From Jiella avicenniae (GTDB lineage: Bacteria; Pseudomonadota; Alphaproteobacteria; Rhizobiales; Rhizobiaceae): a DNA stretch of 64,000 nucleotides. The position numbers and the translations under genes were made by a program. Location of the stretch: contig NZ_JAJUWU010000019.1 in the NCBI RefSeq assembly GCF_021390325.1, positions 95,752 through 159,751 on the forward strand, read 5' to 3'. How positions within the stretch are numbered: position 1 is the stretch's first letter; each line of letters opens with the position of its first letter. Under the pieces are notes generated by a model. It did not search any database, was not told where the DNA came from, and saw only the letters and a program-made list of their open reading frames with translations. This document shows positions 9,258 to 16,896 of the stretch, piece after piece.

Positions 9258-9641
9258 ATGCCGAAGGGAATCGAGATCCGCGAGGCTCATTTTCCGGGCC
9301 GGGCGCCGATCGAAGCCTACGGCAACGGCGGCTTCCGCTTTGCCGCCATGTCGCATCGCGGCTCGATCCTCTGCCTGCCGTCCGGGATCTACGGCTGGAC
9401 TGGGACCGAAGGCGAGCCGTTCACCGGCGAGAGGCTCGACCTCGTCTTCAAGGAGGAGATCAAGTTCCTCCTCTTCGGAACCGGCAGGGATATCCGGCGC
9501 CTGCCGCCGGGGCTCGCCGAGCGGCTGAAGCGGGCGGGAATTTCCTGCGATCCGATGTCGACCGGGGCAGCGGTGCGGACCTTCAACATCATGCTGTCGG
9601 AAGGCCGGCCGGTCGGCGCCGCCCTCGTCGCCGTCGACTGA
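9258..9641 (+). CDS. Mth938-like (DUF498) protein, NDUFAF3 homologue
   Basis: A small single-domain protein of the Mth938 fold. The human homologue, NDUFAF3, is a complex I assembly factor. Recognisable parts are the start IEIREAHFPG..IEAYGNGGFR, the central FKEEIKFLLFGTGRDIRRLPP and the end ISCDPMSTGAAVRTFNIMLSEGRPVGAALV. The length of 127 aa is normal for the bacterial proteins. It starts 3 bases after the secDF stop, so it is translationally close to the secretion genes. The next gene is a homologue of another complex I assembly factor, which supports a joint role in respiratory-complex biogenesis. Confidence 0.85.
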   Translation: MPKGIEIREAHFPGRAPIEAYGNGGFRFAAMSHRGSILCLPSGIYGWTGTEGEPFTGERLDLVFKEEIKFLLFGTGRDIRRLPPGLAERLKRAGISCDPMSTGAAVRTFNIMLSEGRPVGAALVAVD

Positions 9642-9642
9642 C

Positions 9643-9669
9643 GGTCCCGCTCGGCCTGCGGGGCCTTTT
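9643..9669 (+). terminator. Terminator after the Mth938 gene
   Basis: GGTCCCGC (9643-9650), a 7-base loop, then GCGGGGCC (9658-9665) with one G-T wobble, directly followed by TTTT. This is a normal intrinsic terminator, ending the yajC-secDF-Mth938 unit or attenuating into the next gene. Confidence 0.65.
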
Positions 9670-9765
9670 CCGTGGCAGATCGAGGCGTCGTGCGATCTGG
9701 GTAGCCGTCTGTGGCCGGGCGTCTCCTGTCGCCGGCCGAGATCAATGTGTCCGCGAGGAGCTCAA

Positions 9766-10620
9766 ATGGCTCGCATCGAGAGCGACCCCTGCCGTGACCT
9801 CGTCGAAGAGGGCGATCGCGACCGTGCGCTCTCCCTGGCCTTCGCGCCCGAGGATTGTCGGGCCGATCTCGCCGCGCTCTACGCCTTCAACGTCGAGGTC
9901 GCGCGGGTCCGCGACCAGATCAGCCAGCCGCTGCCGGGCGAGATCCGGCTGCAATGGTGGCGGGACGTGATTGCGGGCGGCGCCACCGAAGACGCCGCGG
10001 CGGGCGGCGGCGAAGCGGGTCACCCCGTCGCGAGCCGGCTCGTCGACGCGATCGCCCGGCACCAGTTGCCCGTCGCGGCCTTCGATCGGATGCTGGAGGC
10101 GCGGATCTTCGACCTCTACGACGATCCGATGCCGTCTCGGGAAAACTTCGAAGCCTATGCCGGCGAGACGGCTTCGACGCTGATCATGCTGGCCGCCACC
10201 ATTCTTTCGCCGCGGGACGCGGACGCCATCGCCGACGCCGCCGGCCATGCCGGTGTCGCCCAGACGGCGGCGGGCGTGCTGCGGCTGTTGCCGATTCACC
10301 GGGCGCGGCGCCAGGTCTTTCTTCCCGCCGACATTCTGGCTGCGGCCGGATGCTCGACCGAGGAACTGATCGCCGGCGAAAGCGAGGCGGCGGCGCGGGC
10401 GGTCGCGGCCATGGTCGCTTTCGGCCGGGAACATGTGGAGAAGGCGCGCCGACACTTTGCCGACATTCCGAAGCCTGTGCGCGCGGCCTTTCTGCCGGCG
10501 CTTCTCGCCACGCCATATTTGAACCGTATCGAACGCTCAGGAGCGGAGGTGTTGCGACATCCGCCGGACGTCTCGGCTCCCCGCAAGGCATTTCACTATT
10601 GGCGGTCGATGCGCAGGTGA
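9766..10620 (+). CDS. Squalene/phytoene synthase-family protein, NDUFAF6-like, 284 aa
   Basis: The protein belongs to the trans-isoprenyl (squalene/phytoene synthase) fold. It begins DRDRALSLAFAPEDCRADLAALYAFNVEVARVRD and contains IRLQWWRDVIAG and YAGETASTLIMLAA. At the place where phytoene synthases carry the first Asp-rich motif (DxxxD) it reads YAFNVEVARV, so the diphosphate-binding aspartates look absent. This is typical of the NDUFAF6 branch, whose human member assembles complex I rather than making phytoene. ATG 9766 has GAGGAG 5 bases upstream and is preferred over the ATG at 9745. No carotenoid or hopanoid genes are near. Confidence 0.8.
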   Translation: MARIESDPCRDLVEEGDRDRALSLAFAPEDCRADLAALYAFNVEVARVRDQISQPLPGEIRLQWWRDVIAGGATEDAAAGGGEAGHPVASRLVDAIARHQLPVAAFDRMLEARIFDLYDDPMPSRENFEAYAGETASTLIMLAATILSPRDADAIADAAGHAGVAQTAAGVLRLLPIHRARRQVFLPADILAAAGCSTEELIAGESEAAARAVAAMVAFGREHVEKARRHFADIPKPVRAAFLPALLATPYLNRIERSGAEVLRHPPDVSAPRKAFHYWRSMRR

Positions 10621-10700
10621 GACCGCGTGCAGGCGGGCTTCCGTCGGCGTGAGGCGCCGCTGTGCCTGCCTTCGGACCGACTTCTCGCAGGGACGGGCGA

Positions 10701-12533
10701 ATGGACGGCGACATGAAGACCGACACCGAACCGGGCCGTCCGCCGCGCTGGCGGGGCCGAGCCGGCCGGCTCGTCGGATCGCTCGCACAGGGCACGGAAA
10801 CGGCGCTGACGCGCTTTCCCGTGGCCTGCCTCGGCGTGTGTCTGTTCGCGCTCTTCAGCAACATGGCCGTCGCCGGCGTCGAGCTTCCCGATCCGCGGCG
10901 GCTCGTCTGGCTCCTCGCCGCGCTCTACGGTGCCTCCGCGGCGGCCGTCGCGACGACCCTGGCGGCGGAATCGCGCGGCTGGCGGCGCCCGGCGTCGCAG
11001 GTTCTGTCGCTGGGGGTGGCGCTTGTCGCGGGCGCGGCTCTCTACTGGGGCGGACGGGCCGACAGCCATCTGCCGGCGCTCACCGCGGCGCTGACACTCG
11101 CCATTCCACTCGCGCCCTATGTCCGGCACGGCGGGTCCGACCGCTTCTGGACGTTCGCCTTGTGGGCGGCGGTCGGCGCAACGCTTGCCTTTCTGTCCGT
11201 GCTCCTCTTCGTCCTCGGCCTTTCGGCGATCCTCGAGATGATCCGCTTCCTGTTCGAAGCGGGTCTGAGCTCACGCGACTACGAGCACATCTACACGACG
11301 GCCTTCACCCTCGTCGGGCCGCTCTTCGCGCTCGGTCGGCTGCCGCGCGACTTCCAGGAGCGCGCGGAAATCGCCGAAGACCGTCTCGTCGGCGGCGTCC
11401 GTCTCCTGGTCGACTGGGTGGCCGCGCCGCTGGCCCTGGCGACTGCCTCCATCCTGCATCTCTACGCCGCGAAGATCGCGCTGACCGGAACGCTGCCGAA
11501 GAACGAGATCGGCTGGATCGTGACGTTCTACGCCCTCCTCGTGCTGGCGCTCAGAATTGCCGCCGAGCCGTTCCTGGCCGGTGGAGCGATGCCGACCCGG
11601 CTGTTTTCGCGGCTCTGGCACGTCAGCCTGATCGTCCCTCTGGCCCTCGGAGCGCTCGGCATTGCCATCCGGATCGGCGCCGAGGGGGTGACGCTGGAGC
11701 GCTATTACGTCGCCCTCGCCATCCTCGCGGCCGCGCTCGTCATCCTCGTCCAGTTGCTGCCCGGCCTTCGCCGGGACGTTCGCGTCATGGCGGCGATTCC
11801 CGTCGTTCTCCTGGCGCTTTCCGCCTTCGGACCCTGGGGCGCGTCGAGCCTCGTCGGCCGCAGCCAGACGGGGCGGATCGTCGCCGAATTCGGAGAGCGC
11901 GTGCCCGGCACGGAGACCATCGCCGTCAGGTCCGGCGCCCGACGCCCGGAGGCGCAGATCCGGCTTCGATCGCGGCTTTTTGCCCTCGAAGCGGCGGATC
12001 GTCTCGGTGCGCTGGCACCCCATCTCGAACCCGAACTGGCCGAACGGCTCGAGACGGCGCTGCGCAGCGAGCCGGAGCAGGCGATCACGATCGTCAACGA
12101 AGGCCTCGGGGCGGACGTGTCCGCCTGGGCGCAGGCCCGGCCGCGCGGTTTCGCGGCGCTGAAGCCGGGCGAGATCGACATCGGCGGCTACGACCGCGTC
12201 GCCATTGCCCGCATCGCGACGGCGGATACGCCGTCCGGTGACGCTTCGTCGCCGGCGCGGGTCGAAGGGATGAGCTTCATGCTCGAGGGGGACGATCTGG
12301 TCGCGGCGCAGGCGGGAGCGCAGGACCGGTTCCCGCTCGTCGCTGCGATCGGAGAACTTCCGCAGGAACTCTTCACGGCCGACGCGCGGGAAACCGTGCC
12401 ACCGGTCGTCGATCTCCGCAGCGAGGCGGGCCGCAGCCTGCGGCTCGCCATCCGCCGTCTCGCCCGGGATGACGACGGCGCCGTCACCTTCCTGGAGTTC
12501 GACGCGTGCTACCGCCGGTCGGAATGGCCGTGA
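10701..12533 (+). CDS. DUF4153 domain membrane protein, ~610 aa
   Basis: A polytopic inner-membrane protein. Roughly eleven or twelve hydrophobic helices fill the first 400 residues (e.g. FPVACLGVCLFALFSNMAVAG; WTFALWAAVGATLAFLSVLLFVLG), followed by a soluble C-terminal region of about 200 residues with repeated charged segments. The family, DUF4153, has no settled function. ATG 10701 has AGGGA 7 bases upstream; starts at 10662 and 10713 are possible. It is convergent with trmFO, leaving 64 bases between the stops. Confidence 0.75.
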   Translation: MDGDMKTDTEPGRPPRWRGRAGRLVGSLAQGTETALTRFPVACLGVCLFALFSNMAVAGVELPDPRRLVWLLAALYGASAAAVATTLAAESRGWRRPASQVLSLGVALVAGAALYWGGRADSHLPALTAALTLAIPLAPYVRHGGSDRFWTFALWAAVGATLAFLSVLLFVLGLSAILEMIRFLFEAGLSSRDYEHIYTTAFTLVGPLFALGRLPRDFQERAEIAEDRLVGGVRLLVDWVAAPLALATASILHLYAAKIALTGTLPKNEIGWIVTFYALLVLALRIAAEPFLAGGAMPTRLFSRLWHVSLIVPLALGALGIAIRIGAEGVTLERYYVALAILAAALVILVQLLPGLRRDVRVMAAIPVVLLALSAFGPWGASSLVGRSQTGRIVAEFGERVPGTETIAVRSGARRPEAQIRLRSRLFALEAADRLGALAPHLEPELAERLETALRSEPEQAITIVNEGLGADVSAWAQARPRGFAALKPGEIDIGGYDRVAIARIATADTPSGDASSPARVEGMSFMLEGDDLVAAQAGAQDRFPLVAAIGELPQELFTADARETVPPVVDLRSEAGRSLRLAIRRLARDDDGAVTFLEFDACYRRSEWP

Positions 12534-12597
12534 AGGGGCAGCGAAGACGCCGCCGTTCATGCCCGCAAACCGGACGACGTGAGCGGCGCGGCGAAGC

Positions 12598-14019
12598 CTA
12601 CTCCGCCGCCTGCCGCGTCTCGGCGCCCGCGAGCCAGGCGGCAAAGTCGGCCAGCGCCCGGCGCGAAAGGGCGTTCTTCTTGGCTATGGCCTTTTCCTTG
12701 CCGCGGAAGCGTTTCTGGCCTTCCGGCTTCTGGATGGCGCCGGGCTCCAGCGGGGCGAACAGGCCGAAATTGACGTTCATCGGCTGAAAGGAGCGCTTGC
12801 CTCCTTCTTCCTGGTGGGCGAGGTGGCCGCCGGTGATGTGGGCGAGCAGCGCCCCCATGGCGGTGGTCTGCGGCGGCGCCGGGATCGCCTCGCCGCGCCG
12901 CTCGGCGGCGGTGAACCGCCCGGCCATCAGACCGACGGCAGCCGATTCGACATAGCCCTCGCAGCCGGTGATCTGACCGGCAAAACGGACATGCGGCCGC
13001 GCCTTCAGCCTGAGGAAGCCATCGAGCAGCACCGGCGAGTTCAGGTAGGTGTTGCGGTGCAGGCCGCCGAGACGGGCGAATTCGGCATTTTGGAGCCCCG
13101 GGATCATCCGGAAGATCTCCGCCTGCGCGCCGTATTTCAGCTTCGTCTGGAAGCCGACCATGTTGTAGAGCGTGCCGAGCGCATTGTCCTGCCGAAGCTG
13201 GACGACGGCATAAGGCTTCACTTCGGGATCGTGGGCGTTGGTGAGCCCCATCGGCTTCATCGGGCCGTGCCGCAGCGTTTCGGGCCCCCGCTCGGCCATC
13301 ACCTCGATCGGCAGGCAGCCGTCGAAATAGGGCGTTCCCTCCCAGGACTTGAACTCGGCGCGGTCGCCCTCGACGAGAGCGGCGACGAAGCGCTCGTAGG
13401 TCTCCCTGTCGAGCGGGCAGTTGACGTAGTCCTTGCCGGTGCCGCCCGGCCCGACCTTGTCGTAGCGCGACTGGAACCAGGCCTTGTCCATGTCGATCGA
13501 ATCGAAATGGACGATCGGCGCGATGGCATCGAAGAAGGCCAGCGCGTCCTCGCCCGTGGCCTTGCGGATCGATTCGGCGAGCGAAGGGGCGGTGAGCGGT
13601 CCGGTGGCGACGATGGTCGTGCCCCAGTCTTCCGGCGGCAGTCCGTCGATTTCGCCGCGCTCGATCGTGACGCGCGGATGCTCGCCCAGGGCCTGGGTCA
13701 CGGCAGCCGAAAAGCCTTCCCGGTCGACCGCGAGCGCACCACCCGCCGGAACCTGATGCTTGTCGGCCGTCGCCATGATCAGCGAGCCGGCGAGCCGCAT
13801 CTCCGCGTGGATGACGCCGACGGCGTTGGCCGTGGCGTCGTCCGACCGGAAGGAGTTCGAGCAGACCAGTTCGGCAAGGCCGTCGGTCTTGTGCGCCTCG
13901 GTGCCGCGCACCGGGCGCATCTCGTGCAGGATGACGGGAATCCCGGCCTCGGCGATCTGCCAGGCGGCTTCGGAGCCGGCGAGACCGCCGCCGACGACGT
14001 GAATGGGTTCGTTGCTCAT
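12598..14019 (-). CDS. trmFO: tRNA (uracil-54-C5)-methyltransferase, folate/FAD dependent
   Basis: TrmFO makes ribothymidine at position 54 of the T-loop of tRNA, using methylene-tetrahydrofolate and FADH2 instead of SAM. The N-terminus has the dinucleotide-binding motif [14 protein letters not shown], then [15 protein letters not shown] and [10 protein letters not shown], which carries a conserved cysteine. The C-terminal half has [16 protein letters not shown], a [10 protein letters not shown] segment and [11 protein letters not shown], all family signatures. The 473-residue length is standard. Downstream (positions below 12598) it runs convergently to the DUF4153 gene. Its promoter side borders the sRNA array. 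Confidence 0.95.
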   Translation of the reverse strand: MSNEPIHVVGGGLAGSEAAWQIAEAGIPVILHEMRPVRGTEAHKTDGLAELVCSNSFRSDDATANAVGVIHAEMRLAGSLIMATADKHQVPAGGALAVDREGFSAAVTQALGEHPRVTIERGEIDGLPPEDWGTTIVATGPLTAPSLAESIRKATGEDALAFFDAIAPIVHFDSIDMDKAWFQSRYDKVGPGGTGKDYVNCPLDRETYERFVAALVEGDRAEFKSWEGTPYFDGCLPIEVMAERGPETLRHGPMKPMGLTNAHDPEVKPYAVVQLRQDNALGTLYNMVGFQTKLKYGAQAEIFRMIPGLQNAEFARLGGLHRNTYLNSPVLLDGFLRLKARPHVRFAGQITGCEGYVESAAVGLMAGRFTAAERRGEAIPAPPQTTAMGALLAHITGGHLAHQEEGGKRSFQPMNVNFGLFAPLEPGAIQKPEGQKRFRGKEKAIAKKNALSRRALADFAAWLAGAETRQAAE

Positions 14020-14107
14020 CAGCGGTATTTAGGCGATGCGCCGGCGAAGCGAAACCGGGCCGTTTCCCCCTGGAAGGCTTCGGGTGCCGATTTCGATCCC
14101 GAGAACG

Positions 14108-14215
14108 ACAAAGCCCGTCGGGGGAGGACCGACGGGCTTTGCTTTTCTGACCTGCATTTGGGAGGAGGATCTGCAGGTCGTATCCGCTCCGGCCCGGGAG
14201 GAGGTGGGCCTTTGC
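14108..14215 (-). ncRNA. CcsR/cuckoo-type anti-SD sRNA unit 4 (distal)
   Basis: The last unit of the array. Hairpins are at 14191-14210 (GGCCC arms), 14149-14179 (GACCTGCA arms) and 14110-14140 (12-bp perfect stem). Read on the minus strand, the first two loops contain CCTCCTCCC and the third TCCTCCCCC. Unlike in the other units, the last stem is extended and followed by CTTTGTCGTT, so it can terminate the whole transcript. Its stem sequences differ from units 1-3 while the loops are the same, which points to selection on the loops. Confidence 0.75.
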
Positions 14216-14242
14216 GAAACCTTGAAACTTTCGGGTTCCGGA

Positions 14243-14350
14243 TGAGCCCGCCGGGGGAGGACCGGCGGGCTGCATCGGATGGTCTGCCAGTTGGGAGGAG
14301 GTCGGCAGACCGCTTTCGCCTCGGCCCGGGAGGAGGTGGGCTTCGGCAAA
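14243..14350 (-). ncRNA. CcsR/cuckoo-type anti-SD sRNA unit 3
   Basis: Three hairpins in minus-strand order: one with GCCC/GGGC arms around 14318-14347, a second at 14281-14311 with GGTCTGCC arms, and a third at 14245-14271 with a 10-bp GC stem. The first two loops contain CCTCCTCCC and the third TCCTCCCCC. The unit is almost identical in sequence to unit 2, so these two are recent tandem duplicates. Confidence 0.8.
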
Positions 14351-14371
14351 CCTTGAAACTTGGGTTCCGGA

Positions 14372-14480
14372 TGAGCCCGCCGGGGGAGGACCGGCGGGCT
14401 GCATCGGATGGTCTGCCAGTTGGGAGGAGGTCGGCAGACCGCTTTCGCCTCGGCCCGGGAGGAGGTGGGCTTCGGCAAAC
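14372..14480 (-). ncRNA. CcsR/cuckoo-type anti-SD sRNA unit 2
   Basis: Same architecture as its neighbours: hairpin with a CCTCCTCCC loop around 14447-14476, hairpin 14410-14440 with a CCTCCTCCC loop, and a strong GC stem 14374-14400 with a TCCTCCCCC loop. The offset from unit 1 is 131 bases and from unit 3 129 bases. Confidence 0.8.
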
Positions 14481-14499
14481 CTTGGAACTTTCGGGTTCC

Positions 14500-14612
14500 G
14501 AATGAGCCCGCCGGGGGAGGACCGGCGGGCTGCATCGGATGGTCTGCCTATTGGGAGGAGGTCGGCAGACCGTATTCGCCTTGGCCTGGGAGGAGGATGG
14601 CCTCGGCGAAAC
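14500..14612 (-). ncRNA. CcsR/cuckoo-type anti-SD sRNA unit 1 (proximal)
   Basis: The first unit after the DUF1127 stop codon. On the minus strand, hairpin 14575-14610 (TTCGCC..GGCGAA outer arms, GGCC inner arms) and hairpin 14541-14571 (GGTCTGCC arms) present CCTCCTCCC in their loops. Hairpin 14505-14531 has a 10-bp GC stem and a TCCTCCCCC loop. In Rhodobacter sphaeroides, four CcsR sRNAs with this loop motif are cotranscribed with, and processed from, a DUF1127 mRNA under stress. Gene order, copy number and loop motif match here. Transcript ends are inferred. Confidence 0.8.
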
Positions 14613-14627
14613 TTGGAAACTCTCGGA

Positions 14628-14771
14628 TTACATAACCGTCCGGCGAGCGACGGTCGGGATGTCGGTGCGCGCGATGCCGAGATCGGCGAGCTCGCGCTGC
14701 GACAGACGGTTGAGCTCGTTGACGGTCTCGCGGTAGCGGCGCCAGCTCTGGTACGAACGAACAAGGTTCAT
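14628..14771 (-). CDS. DUF1127 small protein, 47 aa (CcaF1-like)
   Basis: A very short gene that standard length cut-offs miss. It encodes MNLVRSYQSWRRYRETVNEL continuing NRLSQRELADLGIARTDIP, which is the DUF1127 signature: an Arg-rich helix, then L..LsdreLaDiGi.R.dI. ATG 14771 has a near-perfect Shine-Dalgarno (AAAGGAGGT, 14778-14786) 6 bases upstream. DUF1127 proteins are Arg-rich RNA-binding candidates. In Rhodobacter one of them (CcaF1) heads the CcsR sRNA operon and affects sRNA maturation. Here too it is directly followed by four CCTCCTCCC-loop units, which could in principle pair with its own strong ribosome site. Confidence 0.88.
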   Translation of the reverse strand: MNLVRSYQSWRRYRETVNELNRLSQRELADLGIARTDIPTVARRTVM

Positions 14772-15180
14772 GTCGGAACCTCCTTTCAGATTTCACTTCA
14801 GCCACTTCGGGAGAGCGTCTTGCCGCTCTGTCCCGTTTCGTTGAGAGCAAAATATGATGGCCGGGCGTCCCCCGCTAGACGGAAGTCTGCATGGCTGCTC
14901 TGCGCATTGTGCAATGCAGCAAAGCTCGGAGATCCTCCAGCAGTGCCAGACACTTGCAGGCGGATTCTGAAATTCGGGAGGACGTTTCGATGAGGGGGTT
15001 GGTCAACAACAGTGCTTTATCCGCTTCGCCCCGATGGTGCGGAGCGGAGGCGGTCGCGTCGCGGCTTTGGGCGGGAGATCGGGGAATTCTGCGGTCCAAC
15101 CCCGCGGTTTTGCCCTTTCGTGGCCGAATTCACGATGATATAGAGGCCCGCGCTCGAGACCTCGGCGGCCGACGCGCTCT
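14772..15180. other. Intergenic region between the DUF1127 gene and tRNA-Leu
   Basis: I see no protein gene here. The left part must hold the minus-strand promoter and leader of the DUF1127-sRNA transcript. A minus-strand CCATCATATTTT lies about 75 bases before the ATG and could be a -10 region, but I find no convincing -35. The TGCTGCATTGCA motif (14910-14921) is the only clear signal. The right part precedes tRNA-Leu and should hold its promoter. Confidence 0.4.
14910..14921 (-). promoter_or_regulatory. TGCTGCATTGCA motif upstream of the DUF1127 gene
   Basis: On the minus strand this reads TTTGCTGCATTGCACAATGC. It contains the palindrome GCATTG-CA-CAATGC and shares TGCTGCATTGCA with 973-984. 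It lies 139 bases upstream of the DUF1127 start codon. It may be a binding site for a PhaR-like or stress regulator; no regulator can be named from sequence alone. Confidence 0.4.
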
Positions 15181-15265
15181 GCGGGTGTGGCGGAATTGGC
15201 AGACGCACTTGGTTTAGGTCCAAGCGCCGAGAGGCTTGGGGGTTCAAGTCCCTCCACCCGCACCA
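15181..15265 (+). tRNA. tRNA-Leu (anticodon TAG)
   Basis: A complete cloverleaf. The acceptor arm is GCGGGTG with CACCCGC (15255-15261), the discriminator is A and CCA is encoded. The anticodon stem CTTGG/CCAAG encloses loop TTTAGGT, giving anticodon TAG at 15215-15217, which reads CUA leucine codons. A long variable arm (GCCGAGAGGC) marks a class II tRNA, and the T arm has GGTTCAAGTCC. It lies 86 bases before tig. Confidence 0.97.
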
Positions 15266-15351
15266 TTTGCCGAATTCAATGAGAATGCGCCTGGCCGGGA
15301 CCCGAAAGTGGCCGGCGGGCGCATCGGACAGGATCGAAAAGGTAATTCAGA

Positions 15352-16713
15352 ATGCAGGTTACGGAAACCAAGGCCGAGGGCCTGAAGCGCGAGATCGAGA
15401 TTGTCGTGCCCGCCTCGGACCTTGAGGCGCGCCTTCAGACCCGCCTCTTCGAGGCCAAGGACAAGGTGCAGCTGAAGGGTTTCCGGCCCGGCAAGGTGCC
15501 CGTCGCCCATCTTCGCAAGATGTACGGCAAGTCGCTGATGGCCGAGATCGTCAACGAGATCCTCAACCAGACGCCGGGCTCGGTCATTTCCGACCGCAAG
15601 GAGCGGGCGGCGATGCGCCCCGAAATCGCGATGACCGAGGACGAGGGTGAGGCCGACAAGGTCCTCGCCGGCCAGAGCGACTTCAAGTTCACCCTGTCCT
15701 ACGAGACCCTGCCGGACTTCGAGCTCAAGGATTCGAGCGGCATCAAGATCGAGCGGCCGATCGTCGAGGTGTCCGAGGAGGAGGTCGACGAGCAGGTCGA
15801 GCGGATCGCCGAGAACGCCCGCACGTACGAGGACAAGGACGGCGCCGCCGAGAAGGGCGACAAGGTCACCGTCGACTTCGTCGGCAAGATCGACGGCGAA
15901 GCCTTCGAGGGCGGTTCGGCCGAGGACAGCGATCTCGTCATCGGCTCCGGCCGATTCATCCCCGGCTTCGAGGAGCAGTTGATCGGCACGGAGAAGGGCG
16001 GCGAGAAGGTCGTCGAGGTCACCTTCCCCGAGGATTACGGCGCCGCCCATCTGGCCGGCAAGGCCGCGACCTTCGACGTCACGGTCAAGGCCGTCCAGGC
16101 GCCGACCGACACGGCCATCGACGACGAGATGGCGAAGAAGCTCGGCCTCGACTCCCTCGACAAGCTCAAGGAGATCGTCCGCGACCAGATCCAGAGCCAG
16201 TACGGCATGGCGACGCGTCAGAAGGTCAAGCGCCAGCTGCTCGATGCCCTCGACAAGGAGTACGACTTCGCGCTCCCCGAGAAGCTGGTCCAGGCCGAGT
16301 TCGACAACATCTGGAATCAGGTCCAGCGCGAGCTGACCGAGAGCGGCAAGTCCTTCGAGGACGAGGACACCACGGAGGAGAAGGCGCGCGAGGACTATCG
16401 CAAGCTCGCCGAGCGCCGCGTCCGTCTCGGACTGGTACTGTCGCAGATCGGCGAGAATGCCGGCGTCGAGGTCGGCGAGGAAGAGTTGCAGCGTGCCGTC
16501 TTCGAGCAGATGCGCCGCTATCCGGGCCAGGAGCAGGAAATCCTGAAGATGTTCCAGGAAAATCCCGACGCCATCCAGAGCATTCGCGCGCCGCTCTACG
16601 AGGAGAAGGTCGTCGACCATCTGCTCGCCCAGGTCGAGGTCACCGACAAGACGGTCTCGAAGGAGGAATTGATGGCCGAGGACGAGATCGAGGAAAAGAC
16701 CGTCGAGGCCTGA
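15352..16713 (+). CDS. tig: Trigger factor, ribosome-associated chaperone
   Basis: Trigger factor sits at the ribosome exit tunnel and folds nascent chains. The N-terminal ribosome-binding domain contains [17 protein letters not shown], the family's ribosome-docking loop. Residues from about 160 form the FKBP-type peptidyl-prolyl isomerase domain ([36 protein letters not shown]). The C-terminal helical arms end in an acidic tail ([11 protein letters not shown]). The length of 453 is typical. A terminator follows 30 bases after the stop. Confidence 0.96.
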   Translation: MQVTETKAEGLKREIEIVVPASDLEARLQTRLFEAKDKVQLKGFRPGKVPVAHLRKMYGKSLMAEIVNEILNQTPGSVISDRKERAAMRPEIAMTEDEGEADKVLAGQSDFKFTLSYETLPDFELKDSSGIKIERPIVEVSEEEVDEQVERIAENARTYEDKDGAAEKGDKVTVDFVGKIDGEAFEGGSAEDSDLVIGSGRFIPGFEEQLIGTEKGGEKVVEVTFPEDYGAAHLAGKAATFDVTVKAVQAPTDTAIDDEMAKKLGLDSLDKLKEIVRDQIQSQYGMATRQKVKRQLLDALDKEYDFALPEKLVQAEFDNIWNQVQRELTESGKSFEDEDTTEEKAREDYRKLAERRVRLGLVLSQIGENAGVEVGEEELQRAVFEQMRRYPGQEQEILKMFQENPDAIQSIRAPLYEEKVVDHLLAQVEVTDKTVSKEELMAEDEIEEKTVEA

Positions 16714-16743
16714 TCGCCAGGACCTCCTCGACGCACAGGTTCT

Positions 16744-16771
16744 AAGGGCCGGCCCCGCGCCGGCCCTTTTT
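16744..16771 (+). terminator. Intrinsic terminator of tig
   Basis: AAGGGCCGG (16744-16752), a 7-base loop CCCCGCG, then CCGGCCCTT (16760-16768) running into five T. This is a textbook Rho-independent terminator. Confidence 0.9.
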
Positions 16772-16896
16772 CGTTGGCTGCCGCACTCTCGTCAAAGCCG
16801 TCGGCGATAGGCCCCGGATATCGCAGCCGAGCGGCCCTGGTGCCGTCACGCCGGCCCACCGGCCGATCCGCCTTCCACGAGAGACTTCTCCAACCC

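Noticed and set aside
5919..9356. A 1145-codon open frame antisense to yajC-secDF
   Set aside because: High GC removes stop codons on the opposite strand. The product is Asp/Arg/Gly-rich without any domain, and the plus strand carries certain yajC and secDF.
9766..10620. Phytoene synthase for carotenoid synthesis
   Set aside because: The first Asp-rich motif is absent, there are no carotenoid genes nearby, and the context is with an NDUFAF3 homologue.
14108..14612. CRISPR array
   Set aside because: The ~130-base period, repeats that cover almost the whole unit with no unique spacers, and the absence of cas genes exclude CRISPR.
14108..14612. A string of plus-strand Shine-Dalgarno sites (GGGAGGAGG)
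   Set aside because: No start codons or genes follow at proper spacing. Each lies in a hairpin loop, and the reverse complement reading fits known anti-SD sRNAs.
14036..14635. Repeated plus-strand peptides over the hairpin array
   Set aside because: The periodicity comes from the RNA repeats. There is no ribosome site context or codon pattern, and the DUF1127 gene on the other strand explains the orientation.
12557..14764. A 735-codon minus-strand frame spanning trmFO and the hairpin array
   Set aside because: It reads through the sRNA repeats and lies out of frame with trmFO. The repeated PPAGSSGT-type peptides arise from the sRNA repeat sequence.
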